DNA of 12,867 nucleotides from an uncultured Bacillota bacterium (lineage in GTDB: Bacteria > Bacillota > Clostridia > Oscillospirales > Oscillospiraceae): assembly GCA_937890735.1 (NCBI GenBank), contig CALACZ010000155.1:1-12867 (forward strand). The letters run 5' to 3'. Below, one piece after another: positions 6,715 to 12,840 of the stretch. The position numbers and the translations under genes are program-made. A model generated the notes under the pieces. The model had not been told where the DNA came from, did no database searches, and worked only from the letters and a program-made list of their open reading frames with translations. Each line of letters begins with the position of its first letter. Positions within the stretch are counted from its first letter, which is position 1.

Positions 6715-7740
6715 TTGAAAACGCACGATTTTTACTATGACCTGCCGCCGGAGCTCATCGCACAGACGCCGCTGGAGCGCCGTGACGCGTCGCGGCTTCT
6801 GACGCTGAACCGCGAAACAGGGGAGATCGCCCATCGGCATTTTTACGACATCGCGGAGCTCATCCAGCCGGGCGACTGCTTAGTTCTCAACGACTCGCGC
6901 GTGCTGCCGGCGCGCCTGCTCGGGCACCGCGTGCCGACCGGCGGCGCGGTGGAGGTGCTGCTGCTGAAGGACGAAGGCGGCGGCGTTTGGGAATGCCTCA
7001 CAAAGCCCGGCCGCAAAACGCACACCGGCACGGAGCTGTCGTTTGGCGACGGCGAGCTGACCGCCACGGTCGTCGGCGAACGCGACGACGGCAACAAGCT
7101 CGTGCAGTTCCATTATGAGGGCATTTTCCTCGAAGTGCTCGAACGCCTCGGCAAAATGCCCCTGCCGCCGTATATCAAGGAAGAATTGCAGGATCAGGAG
7201 CGCTATCAGACGGTCTACTCCCGTGTGAACGGCTCTGCCGCCGCGCCGACCGCCGGGCTGCATTTTACGCCGGAGCTGCTGCGAGCGCTTCAGGATAAGG
7301 GCGTGAACCTCGCCTATGTTACGCTGCACGTCGGGCTCGGCACGTTCCGCCCCGTCAAGGCGGAGGAGGTCACGGAGCATCATATGCACTCGGAGTTCTG
7401 CATGATCTCGCAGGAAACTGCCGACCTGCTCAACCGCACGCGGGAAACCGGCGGGCGCATCGTGTGCGTGGGCACAACCTCCTGCCGCACGATCGAATCG
7501 CTTGCGGACGAGAACGGGCATTTCGCCGCGCGCTCCGCGTGGACGGATATTTTCATCTACCCCGGCTACCGCTTCAAGGCAATGGATGCGCTTATCACGA
7601 ACTTCCACCTGCCCGAGAGCACGCTCGTCATGCTGGTCTCCGCCTTCGCCGGGCGCGAAAAGATCTTGAACGCATACAGGATCGCCGTGCAGGAGCGCTA
7701 CAGATTTTTTTCGTTCGGCGATGCTATGTACATCTACTGA
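6715..7740 (+). CDS. queA: S-adenosylmethionine:tRNA ribosyltransferase-isomerase
   Basis: A 341-residue, full-length QueA. It transfers and rearranges the ribosyl part of S-adenosylmethionine onto preQ1 in the anticodon wobble position of tRNA, giving epoxyqueuosine. Family features visible are the N-terminal YYDLPPELIAQ-PLE-RD-SRLL, the central SAAAPTAGLHFTPELL, HVGLGTFRPV, and the terminal FFSFGDAM. The frame is open to 6571, but the extra 48 codons look non-coding. TTG 6715 is chosen from its Shine-Dalgarno and the family N-terminus. The usual partner tgt is downstream but is separated by about 450 bases containing a broken gene, and no terminator is visible between them. Confidence 0.95.
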   Translation: MKTHDFYYDLPPELIAQTPLERRDASRLLTLNRETGEIAHRHFYDIAELIQPGDCLVLNDSRVLPARLLGHRVPTGGAVEVLLLKDEGGGVWECLTKPGRKTHTGTELSFGDGELTATVVGERDDGNKLVQFHYEGIFLEVLERLGKMPLPPYIKEELQDQERYQTVYSRVNGSAAAPTAGLHFTPELLRALQDKGVNLAYVTLHVGLGTFRPVKAEEVTEHHMHSEFCMISQETADLLNRTRETGGRIVCVGTTSCRTIESLADENGHFAARSAWTDIFIYPGYRFKAMDALITNFHLPESTLVMLVSAFAGREKILNAYRIAVQERYRFFSFGDAMYIY

Positions 7741-7767
7741 ATGTTTTTTCGGTGCGCGTTTATGATA

Positions 7768-7795
7768 TTGGCAGCACGCCGCATGGCGGTATAGA
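7768..7795 (+). promoter_or_regulatory. Weak candidate promoter ahead of the DUF4160/DUF2442 remnant and tgt
   Basis: TTGGCA (7768-7773), a 16-base spacer and TATAGA (7790-7795), 40 bases before the remnant's start codon. It could drive the remnant and, by read-through, tgt. Both hexamers are imperfect. Confidence 0.3.
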
Positions 7796-7834
7796 CTGTA
7801 TGTGGAAGAACAGCACTGAATGGGAGGAACGACG

Positions 7835-8137
7835 ATGCCGGAGCTTTGCGGATTCTATAACATCGTGATTAAAATGATCTTCAGCGATACCGACAAGCAC
7901 CATAAACCGCATTTTTATGTGTAATACAACGAATACGAGGCATCAGTTGGTGTGGACGGCGAATTCTTTGACTTCACGCCGCTGCTGAATCAGATGGCAT
8001 TTACGCCGCTCGCCGGTGAGCACACGTTCGCGGGTGCTTACATCGACTATGGCGTGACAGTCTGGAATGACAGCGACATTGACATAGCGCCGGAATATTT
8101 ATATGAGCATTCAGTGGAGACGGCGGGGATCGCCTGA
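7835..8137 (+). pseudogene. Broken DUF4160/DUF2442 chimeric remnant
   Basis: An ATG with an excellent GGGAGG (7822-7827) 7 bases upstream opens a frame that stops at TAA 7922-7924 after 29 codons, then continues in the same frame to TGA 8135-8137. The first part (MPELCGFYNIVIKMIFSD, then PHFYV-stop-YNEYEA) is the N-terminus of a DUF4160 protein; the stop replaces one residue inside the conserved HF-V-x-YNEYEA motif. The second part (FFDFTPLL, later DYGVTVWN and DIAPEYLYEHS) is the C-terminal half of a DUF2442 protein. As I recall, the two families are often encoded side by side, so an internal deletion probably fused them before or after the nonsense change. Restart at GTG 7952 could give 61 residues of the DUF2442 part. 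Function is unknown; toxin-antitoxin-like roles have been guessed but are not shown here. Confidence 0.72.
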
Positions 8138-8193
8138 GCATTCCGAAAGCGAACTCAAATCCACTGACACCCTATGCATCCAATGAGGTAATT

Positions 8194-9324
8194 ATGTTCA
8201 AACTTTTCAAACAGGAGGGCGCGGCGCGGCGCGGGGAATTTTCCTGCGCACACGGCACGGTCCAGACTCCGGTATTTATGAACGTCGGCACGCAGGCGGC
8301 GATCAAGGGCGCGCTGAGCGCCGAGGACCTGGAGCGCATCGGCACGCAGGTCGAGCTGTCCAACACCTACCATCTGCATCTGCGCCCGGGCGACGAGGTC
8401 GTGCGCAAGCTCGGCGGCATCCACAAATTCATGACCTGGAACGGTCCGATCCTGACCGATTCCGGCGGCTTTCAGGTATTCTCACTTGCAAAGCTCCGCC
8501 AGATCAGGGAAGAGGGCGTGACGTTCGCCTCACACATCGACGGGCATCGCGTTTTCATGGGTCCCGAGGAAAGCATGCGTATCCAGTCGAATCTTGGCTC
8601 GGACATCGCCATGGCGTTTGACGAGTGCGTGGAAAACCCCGCGACGTATCCGTATGCCAAAGCATCCTGCGAGCGCACGGCGCGCTGGCTCGTGCGCTGC
8701 AAGGCAGCGCTGGCAAAGTACAACGCCGAGCCGGACGCGGTCAACCCCGCGCAGCAGCTCTGGGGCATCAATCAGGGCGCGACATTTGAGGACCTGCGCG
8801 TGTGGCACATGAAGCAGATCGCCAAGCTCGACCTGCCGGGCTACGCCATCGGGGGGCTCGCCGTCGGCGAGGATACGCAGACGATGTACCGTATCCTCGA
8901 AGCCGTCGAGCCGCATATGCCCAAGGACCGCCCGCGGTATCTGATGGGCGTCGGCACGCCGTCGAACATCATCGAGGCGGTCGCGCGCGGCGTGGACTTT
9001 TTCGACTGCGTCATGCCCGCGCGCAACGCGCGGCACGGGCGGCTGTTCACCTGGTCCGGCGCGATCAACATGAAAAACGCCAGGTATACACTCGACGAAC
9101 GCCCGATCGACCCGGACTGCGGCTGCCCGGTCTGCCGCCGTTTCTCGCGCGCATACCTGCACCACCTGTTCAAGGCGGACGAAATGCTTGCCATGCGACT
9201 GGGCGTGATGCACAATCTGTATTTCTACAACACGCTCCTCGCGCGCATCCGGGACGCGCTGGATGACGGCACATTTGCGCAGTTCCGCGCGGAGTATTCC
9301 GAGAAGCTTGACCGCAGGATCTGA
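8194..9324 (+). CDS. tgt: Queuine/preQ1 tRNA-guanine transglycosylase
   Basis: A 376-residue, full-length Tgt. It exchanges guanine-34 of tRNAs with GUN anticodons for preQ1, the step before QueA. Active-site residues are in place: Asp89 in TDSGGFQVFS (general base) and Asp271 in FDCVMPARNARHG (nucleophile). The structural zinc site is complete, with Cys309, Cys311, Cys314 and His340 in the spacing C-x-C-x2-C-x25-H. The start ATG has GAGG (8185-8188) 5 bases upstream, and the N-terminus FKLFKQ-G-ARRGEF fits the family. It lies between queA and yajC as in many Firmicutes, but the interval from queA has been invaded or remodelled by the remnant gene. No strong promoter is seen directly upstream. 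Confidence 0.97.
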   Translation: MFKLFKQEGAARRGEFSCAHGTVQTPVFMNVGTQAAIKGALSAEDLERIGTQVELSNTYHLHLRPGDEVVRKLGGIHKFMTWNGPILTDSGGFQVFSLAKLRQIREEGVTFASHIDGHRVFMGPEESMRIQSNLGSDIAMAFDECVENPATYPYAKASCERTARWLVRCKAALAKYNAEPDAVNPAQQLWGINQGATFEDLRVWHMKQIAKLDLPGYAIGGLAVGEDTQTMYRILEAVEPHMPKDRPRYLMGVGTPSNIIEAVARGVDFFDCVMPARNARHGRLFTWSGAINMKNARYTLDERPIDPDCGCPVCRRFSRAYLHHLFKADEMLAMRLGVMHNLYFYNTLLARIRDALDDGTFAQFRAEYSEKLDRRI

Positions 9325-9362
9325 ACATACAGAAGATTTTTTTCAAAATTCTCGCGAACGGC

Positions 9363-9391
9363 TTGCATTATGCCCGGCTGCCCGTTATAAT
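9363..9391 (+). promoter_or_regulatory. Promoter of yajC
   Basis: TTGCAT (9363-9368), a 17-base spacer and a perfect TATAAT (9386-9391). Transcription should begin near 9398, immediately before the first hairpin of the leader, so yajC can be expressed independently of queA-tgt. Confidence 0.72.
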
Positions 9392-9397
9392 AAAAAA

Positions 9398-9462
9398 GTT
9401 AAACCGCGCAGCGGTTTCCTTCGGGGCGGTTGCTCCGAAACTAAAATTACGGAGGAAACGCA
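9398..9462 (+). promoter_or_regulatory. yajC leader with mutually exclusive hairpins and a masked ribosome binding site
   Basis: Three helices can be drawn in about 65 bases. Stem 1 pairs 9401-9407 with 9411-9417 (7 bp). Stem 2 pairs 9420-9427 with 9432-9439 (8 bp including one G-U, tetraloop). The alternative pairs GTTTCCTTCG (9414-9423) with CGGAGGAAAC (9450-9459), 10 bp with one G-U, which buries the Shine-Dalgarno GGAGGAAA. The alternative shares bases with both stems, so it cannot form alongside them. This suggests a translational switch; no ligand, and no known riboswitch class, was recognised. Confidence 0.45.
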
Positions 9463-9858
9463 ATGAATCTGTTCCTGTCCAGCGGCACGACTGCCGCAGC
9501 CAGCGGCGGCAGCACGATCCTGATGTTCGTCGTTCTGATCGCTGTGTTCTATTTCTTCATGATCCGCCCCGAGAACAAGCGCAAGAAAGAAGCGCAGCAG
9601 ATGCGCAACTCCCTGAAGGTCGGCGATAACATCACCACCATCGGCGGCGTCATCGGCGACATCGTCAGCGTGAAGGAGGACTCGCTCGTCCTCGAGACCA
9701 GCGCCGACCGCGTCCGCATCGAGTTTGCGAAGTTCGCTGTTTCCAGCAACAACACGGCGGAAAAGGAAGCTGCCAAGCAGAAGGCAGCCGCCCTTGCAGC
9801 CCGTAAGGAAGAGCGCGCCAAAAAGGAAGCCGAAAAGAAGGCAAAGAAATCCAAGTAA
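9463..9858 (+). CDS. yajC: Preprotein translocase accessory subunit YajC
   Basis: A 131-residue protein with one membrane segment (about residues 18-34), then the family signature MIRPENKRKKE, a small globular region (LKVGDNITTIGGVIGDIVSV near 50-70) and a long Lys/Ala/Glu-rich tail likely to be helical. YajC associates with SecD-SecF and the SecYEG translocon. secD and secF are not adjacent; a strong terminator directly follows, so this gene is probably transcribed alone. The start ATG has CGGAGGAAA upstream, the site that the leader can mask. Confidence 0.94.
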   Translation: MNLFLSSGTTAAASGGSTILMFVVLIAVFYFFMIRPENKRKKEAQQMRNSLKVGDNITTIGGVIGDIVSVKEDSLVLETSADRVRIEFAKFAVSSNNTAEKEAAKQKAAALAARKEERAKKEAEKKAKKSK

Positions 9859-9865
9859 ATCATCG

Positions 9866-9896
9866 AAAAGCCGGGAAGCGCCGCTTCCCGGCTTTT
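9866..9896 (+). terminator. Intrinsic terminator after yajC
   Basis: A perfect 14-bp stem, AAAAGCCGGGAAGC (9866-9879) with GCTTCCCGGCTTTT (9883-9896), with a 3-base loop, ending in a T run (9893-9897). It begins 7 bases after the yajC stop. Confidence 0.92.
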
Positions 9897-9917
9897 TCTG
9901 TCTGTTAAGGCATAACG

Positions 9918-9953
9918 CCTCCTGCTGCCGAATAGACTGGCAGCAAAAGGGGG
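9918..9953 (+). promoter_or_regulatory. Hairpin that could cover the ribosome binding site of the TIGR04086-type gene
   Basis: TGCTGCC (9923-9929) pairs with GGCAGCA (9939-9945). Beyond a 3-base bulge, CCTCC (9918-9922) can pair with GGGGG (9949-9953), the Shine-Dalgarno of the next gene, with one U-G pair. No promoter was recognised in this interval, so the gene may depend on read-through of the yajC terminator. Confidence 0.35.
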
Positions 9954-9960
9954 AATGACC

Positions 9961-10371
9961 ATGAAACGGACAAGATCAAAAACCAAGCCGGTCGGGAAGG
10001 GCAGGGGACTGGCTCGCAGTGTCCTGCTGCTCGCGGCGCTCACAGCGGTCCTGTGCGCGGTCGGTGCTGCGCTCGTGATGGGTGGCATCGTGCCGCAGAG
10101 CGCCGTCCCGGCGGCATCCGTGACCGCGCTGGGGCTGGCGGCGCTCATCACGGGCGCGCAGGCGGCACGGCAGGCAGGGGAGAAGAAGCTGCTCTGCGCG
10201 CTGATTCCGGCAGCGTGCGTGCTGGCTGTGCTGTTCGTGCTCACGCTTGTCGCCTTTCCGGGCGAGCAGTCCGCCGTGCCGGTGACGCTTCTCACCGCAC
10301 TCCCGGCGTCTGCATTGGGGTGTCTGCTGACAATGCGCAAAAGGCGCACCTACGCCCGCCACAAAAGATGA
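9961..10371 (+). CDS. TIGR04086-type (YrzE-like) small membrane protein
   Basis: A 136-residue, very hydrophobic protein. It has a basic N-terminus (residues 1-19), four likely membrane segments near 20-42, 48-68, 76-98 and 104-122, and a basic C-terminal tail, so both ends are probably cytoplasmic. I assign it to the TIGR04086 family from topology, length and position right after queA-tgt-yajC, the same order I recall in Bacillus (yrzE after the yajC homologue); sequence motifs alone would not be enough. Function is unknown. ATG 9961 is preferred over the in-frame ATG 9955 because AAGGGGG (9947-9953) is 7 bases from the former and only one from the latter. Confidence 0.65.
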   Translation: MKRTRSKTKPVGKGRGLARSVLLLAALTAVLCAVGAALVMGGIVPQSAVPAASVTALGLAALITGAQAARQAGEKKLLCALIPAACVLAVLFVLTLVAFPGEQSAVPVTLLTALPASALGCLLTMRKRRTYARHKR

Positions 10372-10380
10372 CGGCGCTCC

Positions 10381-10448
10381 TGCATTTTGACAATAGGTAA
10401 ATATGATTTACACTCACTATATTTATGAATCAAATCCTGCAAAATGCA
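10381..10448. repeat. Spaced inverted repeat
   Basis: TGCATTTTG (10381-10389) and its perfect complement CAAAATGCA (10440-10448), 50 bases apart, in AT-rich sequence after the TIGR04086-type gene. Each arm also carries TCCTGCA as a direct repeat (10378-10384 and 10435-10441). It is not followed by a T run, so it is not an obvious terminator. Confidence 0.45.
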
Positions 10449-10535
10449 ACATTTGGCGTACTGAGCGGTGCGACTACACCAGATGTGGTGGAAAACGCGC
10501 TGCTTCGCCTATGCGAGCGTCAATCTCGTTGCTGA
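10425..10535 (+). CDS. Possible 36-residue small ORF, or degenerate gene fragment
   Basis: ATG 10425 to TGA 10535 reads as a protein-like 36-residue stretch (MNQILQNATFG at the start, TTPDVVENALLRLCER near the end) with codon use similar to the neighbours. No Shine-Dalgarno is visible upstream, and I do not recognise the sequence. It could be a small protein, a remnant of a lost gene or chance. Confidence 0.2.
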   Translation: MNQILQNATFGVLSGATTPDVVENALLRLCERQSRC

Positions 10536-10536
10536 A

Positions 10537-10573
10537 TTTACATAATGTACTTTACATAATCTTTTGACATAAT
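10537..10573. repeat. Three direct repeats resembling XerD half-sites, upstream of xerD
   Basis: TTTACATAAT at 10537-10546 and 10551-10560, and TTGACATAAT at 10564-10573, spaced 14 and 13 bases apart. On the minus strand each reads ATTATGT[A/C]AA, close to the XerD arm (TTATGTAAA) of the Bacillus subtilis dif site as I remember it. The arms are direct, not inverted, so this is not a standard dif. It could be an operator for the downstream recombinase, or simply a repeated -35-like element. Confidence 0.5.
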
Positions 10574-10604
10574 CAACAAATTTTAGAAATTATTCCGATT
10601 TTCC

Positions 10605-10633
10605 TTGCTATTTCAGTTTGTTTGCGGTATATT
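10605..10633 (+). promoter_or_regulatory. Possible xerD promoter
   Basis: TTGCTA (10605-10610), a 17-base spacer and TATATT (10628-10633), placing the start of transcription near 10640 and leaving a leader of about 240 bases. The third upstream repeat also contains a perfect TTGACA (10564-10569), but no good -10 lies at the right distance from it. Confidence 0.5.
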
Positions 10634-10639
10634 AACTAA

Positions 10640-10750
10640 GCTTCCGTATAGCAGAGCAGGTAGCGATAATCCCGCACGGTGCAGCGCAGAACACGCCGCC
10701 GATCCTGTCCTGCGTGGGCGGGCGAGAGTGCCTGCCCGGTTTTACGGAGC
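10640..10750 (+). ncRNA. Candidate structured leader RNA of xerD
   Basis: A closing helix pairs GCT-CCGTA (10640-10648, bulged T at 10643) with TACGGAGC (10743-10750), 8 bp, starting at the predicted transcription start. Inside are a 9-bp hairpin (10716-10724 with 10729-10737, loop AGAG, two G-U pairs) and a possible 5-bp helix (10677-10681 with 10694-10698). A T-rich stretch (GATTTTTG) follows the closing helix. I did not recognise a known riboswitch, SRP, 6S or tmRNA signature. The sequence is GC-rich, so chance helices are likely and the call is tentative. Confidence 0.28.
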
Positions 10751-10809
10751 GATTTTTGCCGAAAACCGTTCGATCACAGCTGCAAGACACAAGATATTGT
10801 GGCGTCATT

Positions 10810-10846
10810 CCTGCGTTTTTGCAGAAAAGCGCAGGATGCTGTTTTT
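10810..10846 (+). terminator. Weak attenuator-like hairpin just before xerD
   Basis: CCTGCG (10810-10815) pairs with CGCAGG (10830-10835), extended by TTTT/AAAA across a bulge. Six bases separate the stem from TTTTT (10842-10846), more than in a standard terminator. It lies 32 bases before the xerD start codon, so it could reduce read-through into the gene. Confidence 0.25.
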
Positions 10847-10877
10847 GAACAGGCTTGCGAATTGGAAGGACATCCCG

Positions 10878-11759
10878 ATGGCAAACATTATCAGCCGATA
10901 TGAAGAGTATCTCGTTCATGTCAAACACGCATCGGATAACACGGTCTCGTCGTATATGCGCGACATCCGTCAGTATGCGTCATATTTGCTGAGCGCCGGT
11001 GTGGAGGTCCTCGACGCCACGCAGCAGACGGTGTCGGACTACATGACCTGGCTGCACGATCAGGGCAAATCTCCGGCGACCATTTCGCGCAGCCTCGCGT
11101 CGCTCAAGAGCCTGTACATATTCGCCCTGAGCGAGGATGAGCTCGACGCCAACCCCGTCACGAATATCAAGGTCGAAAAGACGGAAAAGAAGCTGCCGCA
11201 GATCCTCACCGGCAAAGAGGTGGAGCTGCTTTTGCAGCAGCCGAAGCGCGGCGATATGAAGGGCTGCCGCGACAAGGCGATGCTGGAGGTTCTGTATGCC
11301 ACCGGCATCCGCGTCAGCGAGCTGATCGGTCTGAATGTGGACGACGTCAGCATTGCCGGCGGCTTTCTCCGCTGCGAGGGCGGTGGAAAAATGCGCATCA
11401 TCCCGCTCTATCCCGAGGCGCTTCAGGTGTTGCACGACTACATCACCAACATCCGCCCGAAAATGATCGCCTCGCCCACGGAGCAGTCGCTGTTTGTCAA
11501 CGTCTCCGGCGAGCGCATGAGCCGCCAGGGCTTTTGGAAGATCATCAAATACTATCAGGAAAAGGCGCAGATCGACAAGGACATCACGCCGCACACCCTG
11601 CGCCACAGCTTCGCCGCGCACCTGCTGGAAAACGGCGCGGATCTGCACGCCATTCAGGAAATGCTGGGTCACAGCGATATTTCTTCCACACAGGTCTACG
11701 CGCAGCTCGTCAAGCAGAACCTCAAGGCGGTCTATAACAAATACCATCCAAAGGCATAA
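10878..11759 (+). CDS. xerD: Site-specific tyrosine recombinase, XerD type
   Basis: A 293-residue tyrosine recombinase that, with a partner, would resolve chromosome dimers at dif. The N-terminal SAM-like core-binding domain spans about residues 1-90 and the catalytic domain about 105-290. All six catalytic residues are present: Arg145 (TGIRVSEL), Lys171 (GGGKMRIIPL), His239 and Arg242 (HTLRHSFA), His265 (LGHSDISSTQ) and the nucleophile Tyr274. The frame is open without a stop back to 10605, but that stretch has no family homology; ATG 10878 is chosen for GGAAGGA 7 bases upstream and the family N-terminus. XerD is favoured over XerC or an integron/phage integrase by length and general similarity; the exact paralogue is inferred. 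It stands alone, ending in a terminator that overlaps its stop codon. Confidence 0.88.
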   Translation: MANIISRYEEYLVHVKHASDNTVSSYMRDIRQYASYLLSAGVEVLDATQQTVSDYMTWLHDQGKSPATISRSLASLKSLYIFALSEDELDANPVTNIKVEKTEKKLPQILTGKEVELLLQQPKRGDMKGCRDKAMLEVLYATGIRVSELIGLNVDDVSIAGGFLRCEGGGKMRIIPLYPEALQVLHDYITNIRPKMIASPTEQSLFVNVSGERMSRQGFWKIIKYYQEKAQIDKDITPHTLRHSFAAHLLENGADLHAIQEMLGHSDISSTQVYAQLVKQNLKAVYNKYHPKA

Positions 11760-11797
11760 AAATTCCCGGCAGTTCATGGGAACTGCCGGGAATTTTT
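11758..11797. terminator. Bidirectional terminator between xerD and pfkA
   Basis: A perfect 18-bp stem (11758-11775 with 11780-11797) with a 4-base loop; the outer five pairs are A-T, giving a run of five T on both strands. The first stem bases belong to the xerD TAA stop codon. It serves the convergent genes on either side. Confidence 0.95.
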
Positions 11798-11819
11798 ATA
11801 CTGAATAGGGAAGTGGGCG

Positions 11820-12809
11820 TTAGCTGTCGATGCCCGTCATTGCCTCGAGCACCTCGTACTGCTGCTCGCTGATGGTTTTCTTCATCGAAAGACCTTCCAG
11901 AATGTCGATGTCCACCATTTTGCCCTGCTGCGCGCAGATGACGCGGTTCGTCTTGCCCTCCGCGAGTGCCTGCACAGCGTGGTAGCCCATACGCGTCGCC
12001 ATCACGCGGTCGCGCGCCGACGGTGTGCCGCCGCGCTGGATGTGTCCCAGAATGGTCACGCGCGGATCAAGACCGAGCTCCTCGTGGATGCCCTTGCCGA
12101 TCTCGATGGCGCTGCCCGCGCCCTCGGCGACGATGATCATAAAGTGCGTATTGCCCGCGAGCCGCGCCGCTCGGATACGTTCGATGACGTCCCGTTCAAA
12201 ATCTACGCCCTTTTCCGGCACGAGCACAGCGGTCGCGCCGGTCGCCAGACCGACATACAGCGCCAGATGACCGGCGTTGCGCCCCATGACCTCCACGACG
12301 GAGCAGCGCTCGTGCGACTGCATCGTGTCGCGCAGGCGGTCGATCGCCTCCACGGCGGTGTTGGCGGCGGTGTCGTAGCCGATCGTATAGTCAGTGCAGA
12401 CAATGTCGTTGTCGATCGTTGCCGGAACACCCACCACGCTCACACCCTGTTTGCTCAGCTCCACAAGACCGCGGAACGAGCCGTCGCCGCCGATGGCGAC
12501 GATGCCGTCCAGCCCCAGCAGCTTGCAGGTCGCGGCGGCCTTCTGCTGACCTTCAAGCGTGCGGAACTCCTCGCTGCGCGCGGTGTAGAGCATCGTGCCG
12601 CCGCGGTTGATGATGTGCGCGACGCTCTCAGCGTTCAACTGAATGAAGTCGCCGGAGATCAGACCGTTGTAGCCGCGGCGAATGCCGATGCACTCGATCC
12701 CGCGGAAGGTCGCGGCACGCACCACAGAGCGGATCGCAGCGTTCATACCCGGCGCGTCGCCGCCCGAGGTCAGCACACCGATCCGTTTAACTTTAGAATC
12801 CTGAGCCAT
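11820..12809 (-). CDS. pfkA: ATP-type 6-phosphofructokinase
   Basis: A 329-residue, full-length PfkA, phosphorylating fructose 6-phosphate to the 1,6-bisphosphate in glycolysis. Motifs: TSGGDAPGMN (residues 14-23), GGDGS (107-111), TIDND with catalytic Asp133, Arg168 and MGR (175-177) for substrate, Glu229, Arg250, His256 and Arg259. Gly110, at the position of E. coli Gly104, indicates ATP rather than pyrophosphate as donor, since pyrophosphate enzymes have Asp there. At the second donor-determining position, Gly124 in E. coli and Lys in pyrophosphate enzymes, this protein has Ala130 (VPATIDND), which is unusual. The start ATG has AGGAAGGAG about 8 bases upstream. No other glycolytic gene is adjacent in the window. 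Confidence 0.96.
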   Translation of the reverse strand: MAQDSKVKRIGVLTSGGDAPGMNAAIRSVVRAATFRGIECIGIRRGYNGLISGDFIQLNAESVAHIINRGGTMLYTARSEEFRTLEGQQKAAATCKLLGLDGIVAIGGDGSFRGLVELSKQGVSVVGVPATIDNDIVCTDYTIGYDTAANTAVEAIDRLRDTMQSHERCSVVEVMGRNAGHLALYVGLATGATAVLVPEKGVDFERDVIERIRAARLAGNTHFMIIVAEGAGSAIEIGKGIHEELGLDPRVTILGHIQRGGTPSARDRVMATRMGYHAVQALAEGKTNRVICAQQGKMVDIDILEGLSMKKTISEQQYEVLEAMTGIDS

Positions 12810-12840
12810 AAAAAAAGCTCCTTCCTGTTTTTTCTCAAAT

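Noticed and set aside
4715..6740. Long plus-strand frames opposite dapA and asd
   Set aside because: They are antisense to well-conserved genes, have His/Arg-rich low-complexity composition and no family features.
9334..9347. Terminator after tgt at the run of T
   Set aside because: The neighbouring pairing is short, bulged and AT-only; it does not form a convincing terminator stem.
9414..9462. preQ1 riboswitch before yajC, suggested by the adjacent queuosine genes
   Set aside because: The segment lacks the CUACACCC-like loop and the A-rich pairing tail of class I preQ1 aptamers, and yajC is not a queuosine gene.
10537..10573. A complete dif recombination site
   Set aside because: Only direct copies of one arm are present; no inverted XerC arm with a 6-base centre is seen.
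10605..10877. A 91-codon N-terminal extension of xerD
   Set aside because: The frame is open but has no family similarity and no start signal, while ATG 10878 has a good ribosome binding site and matches the family N-terminus.
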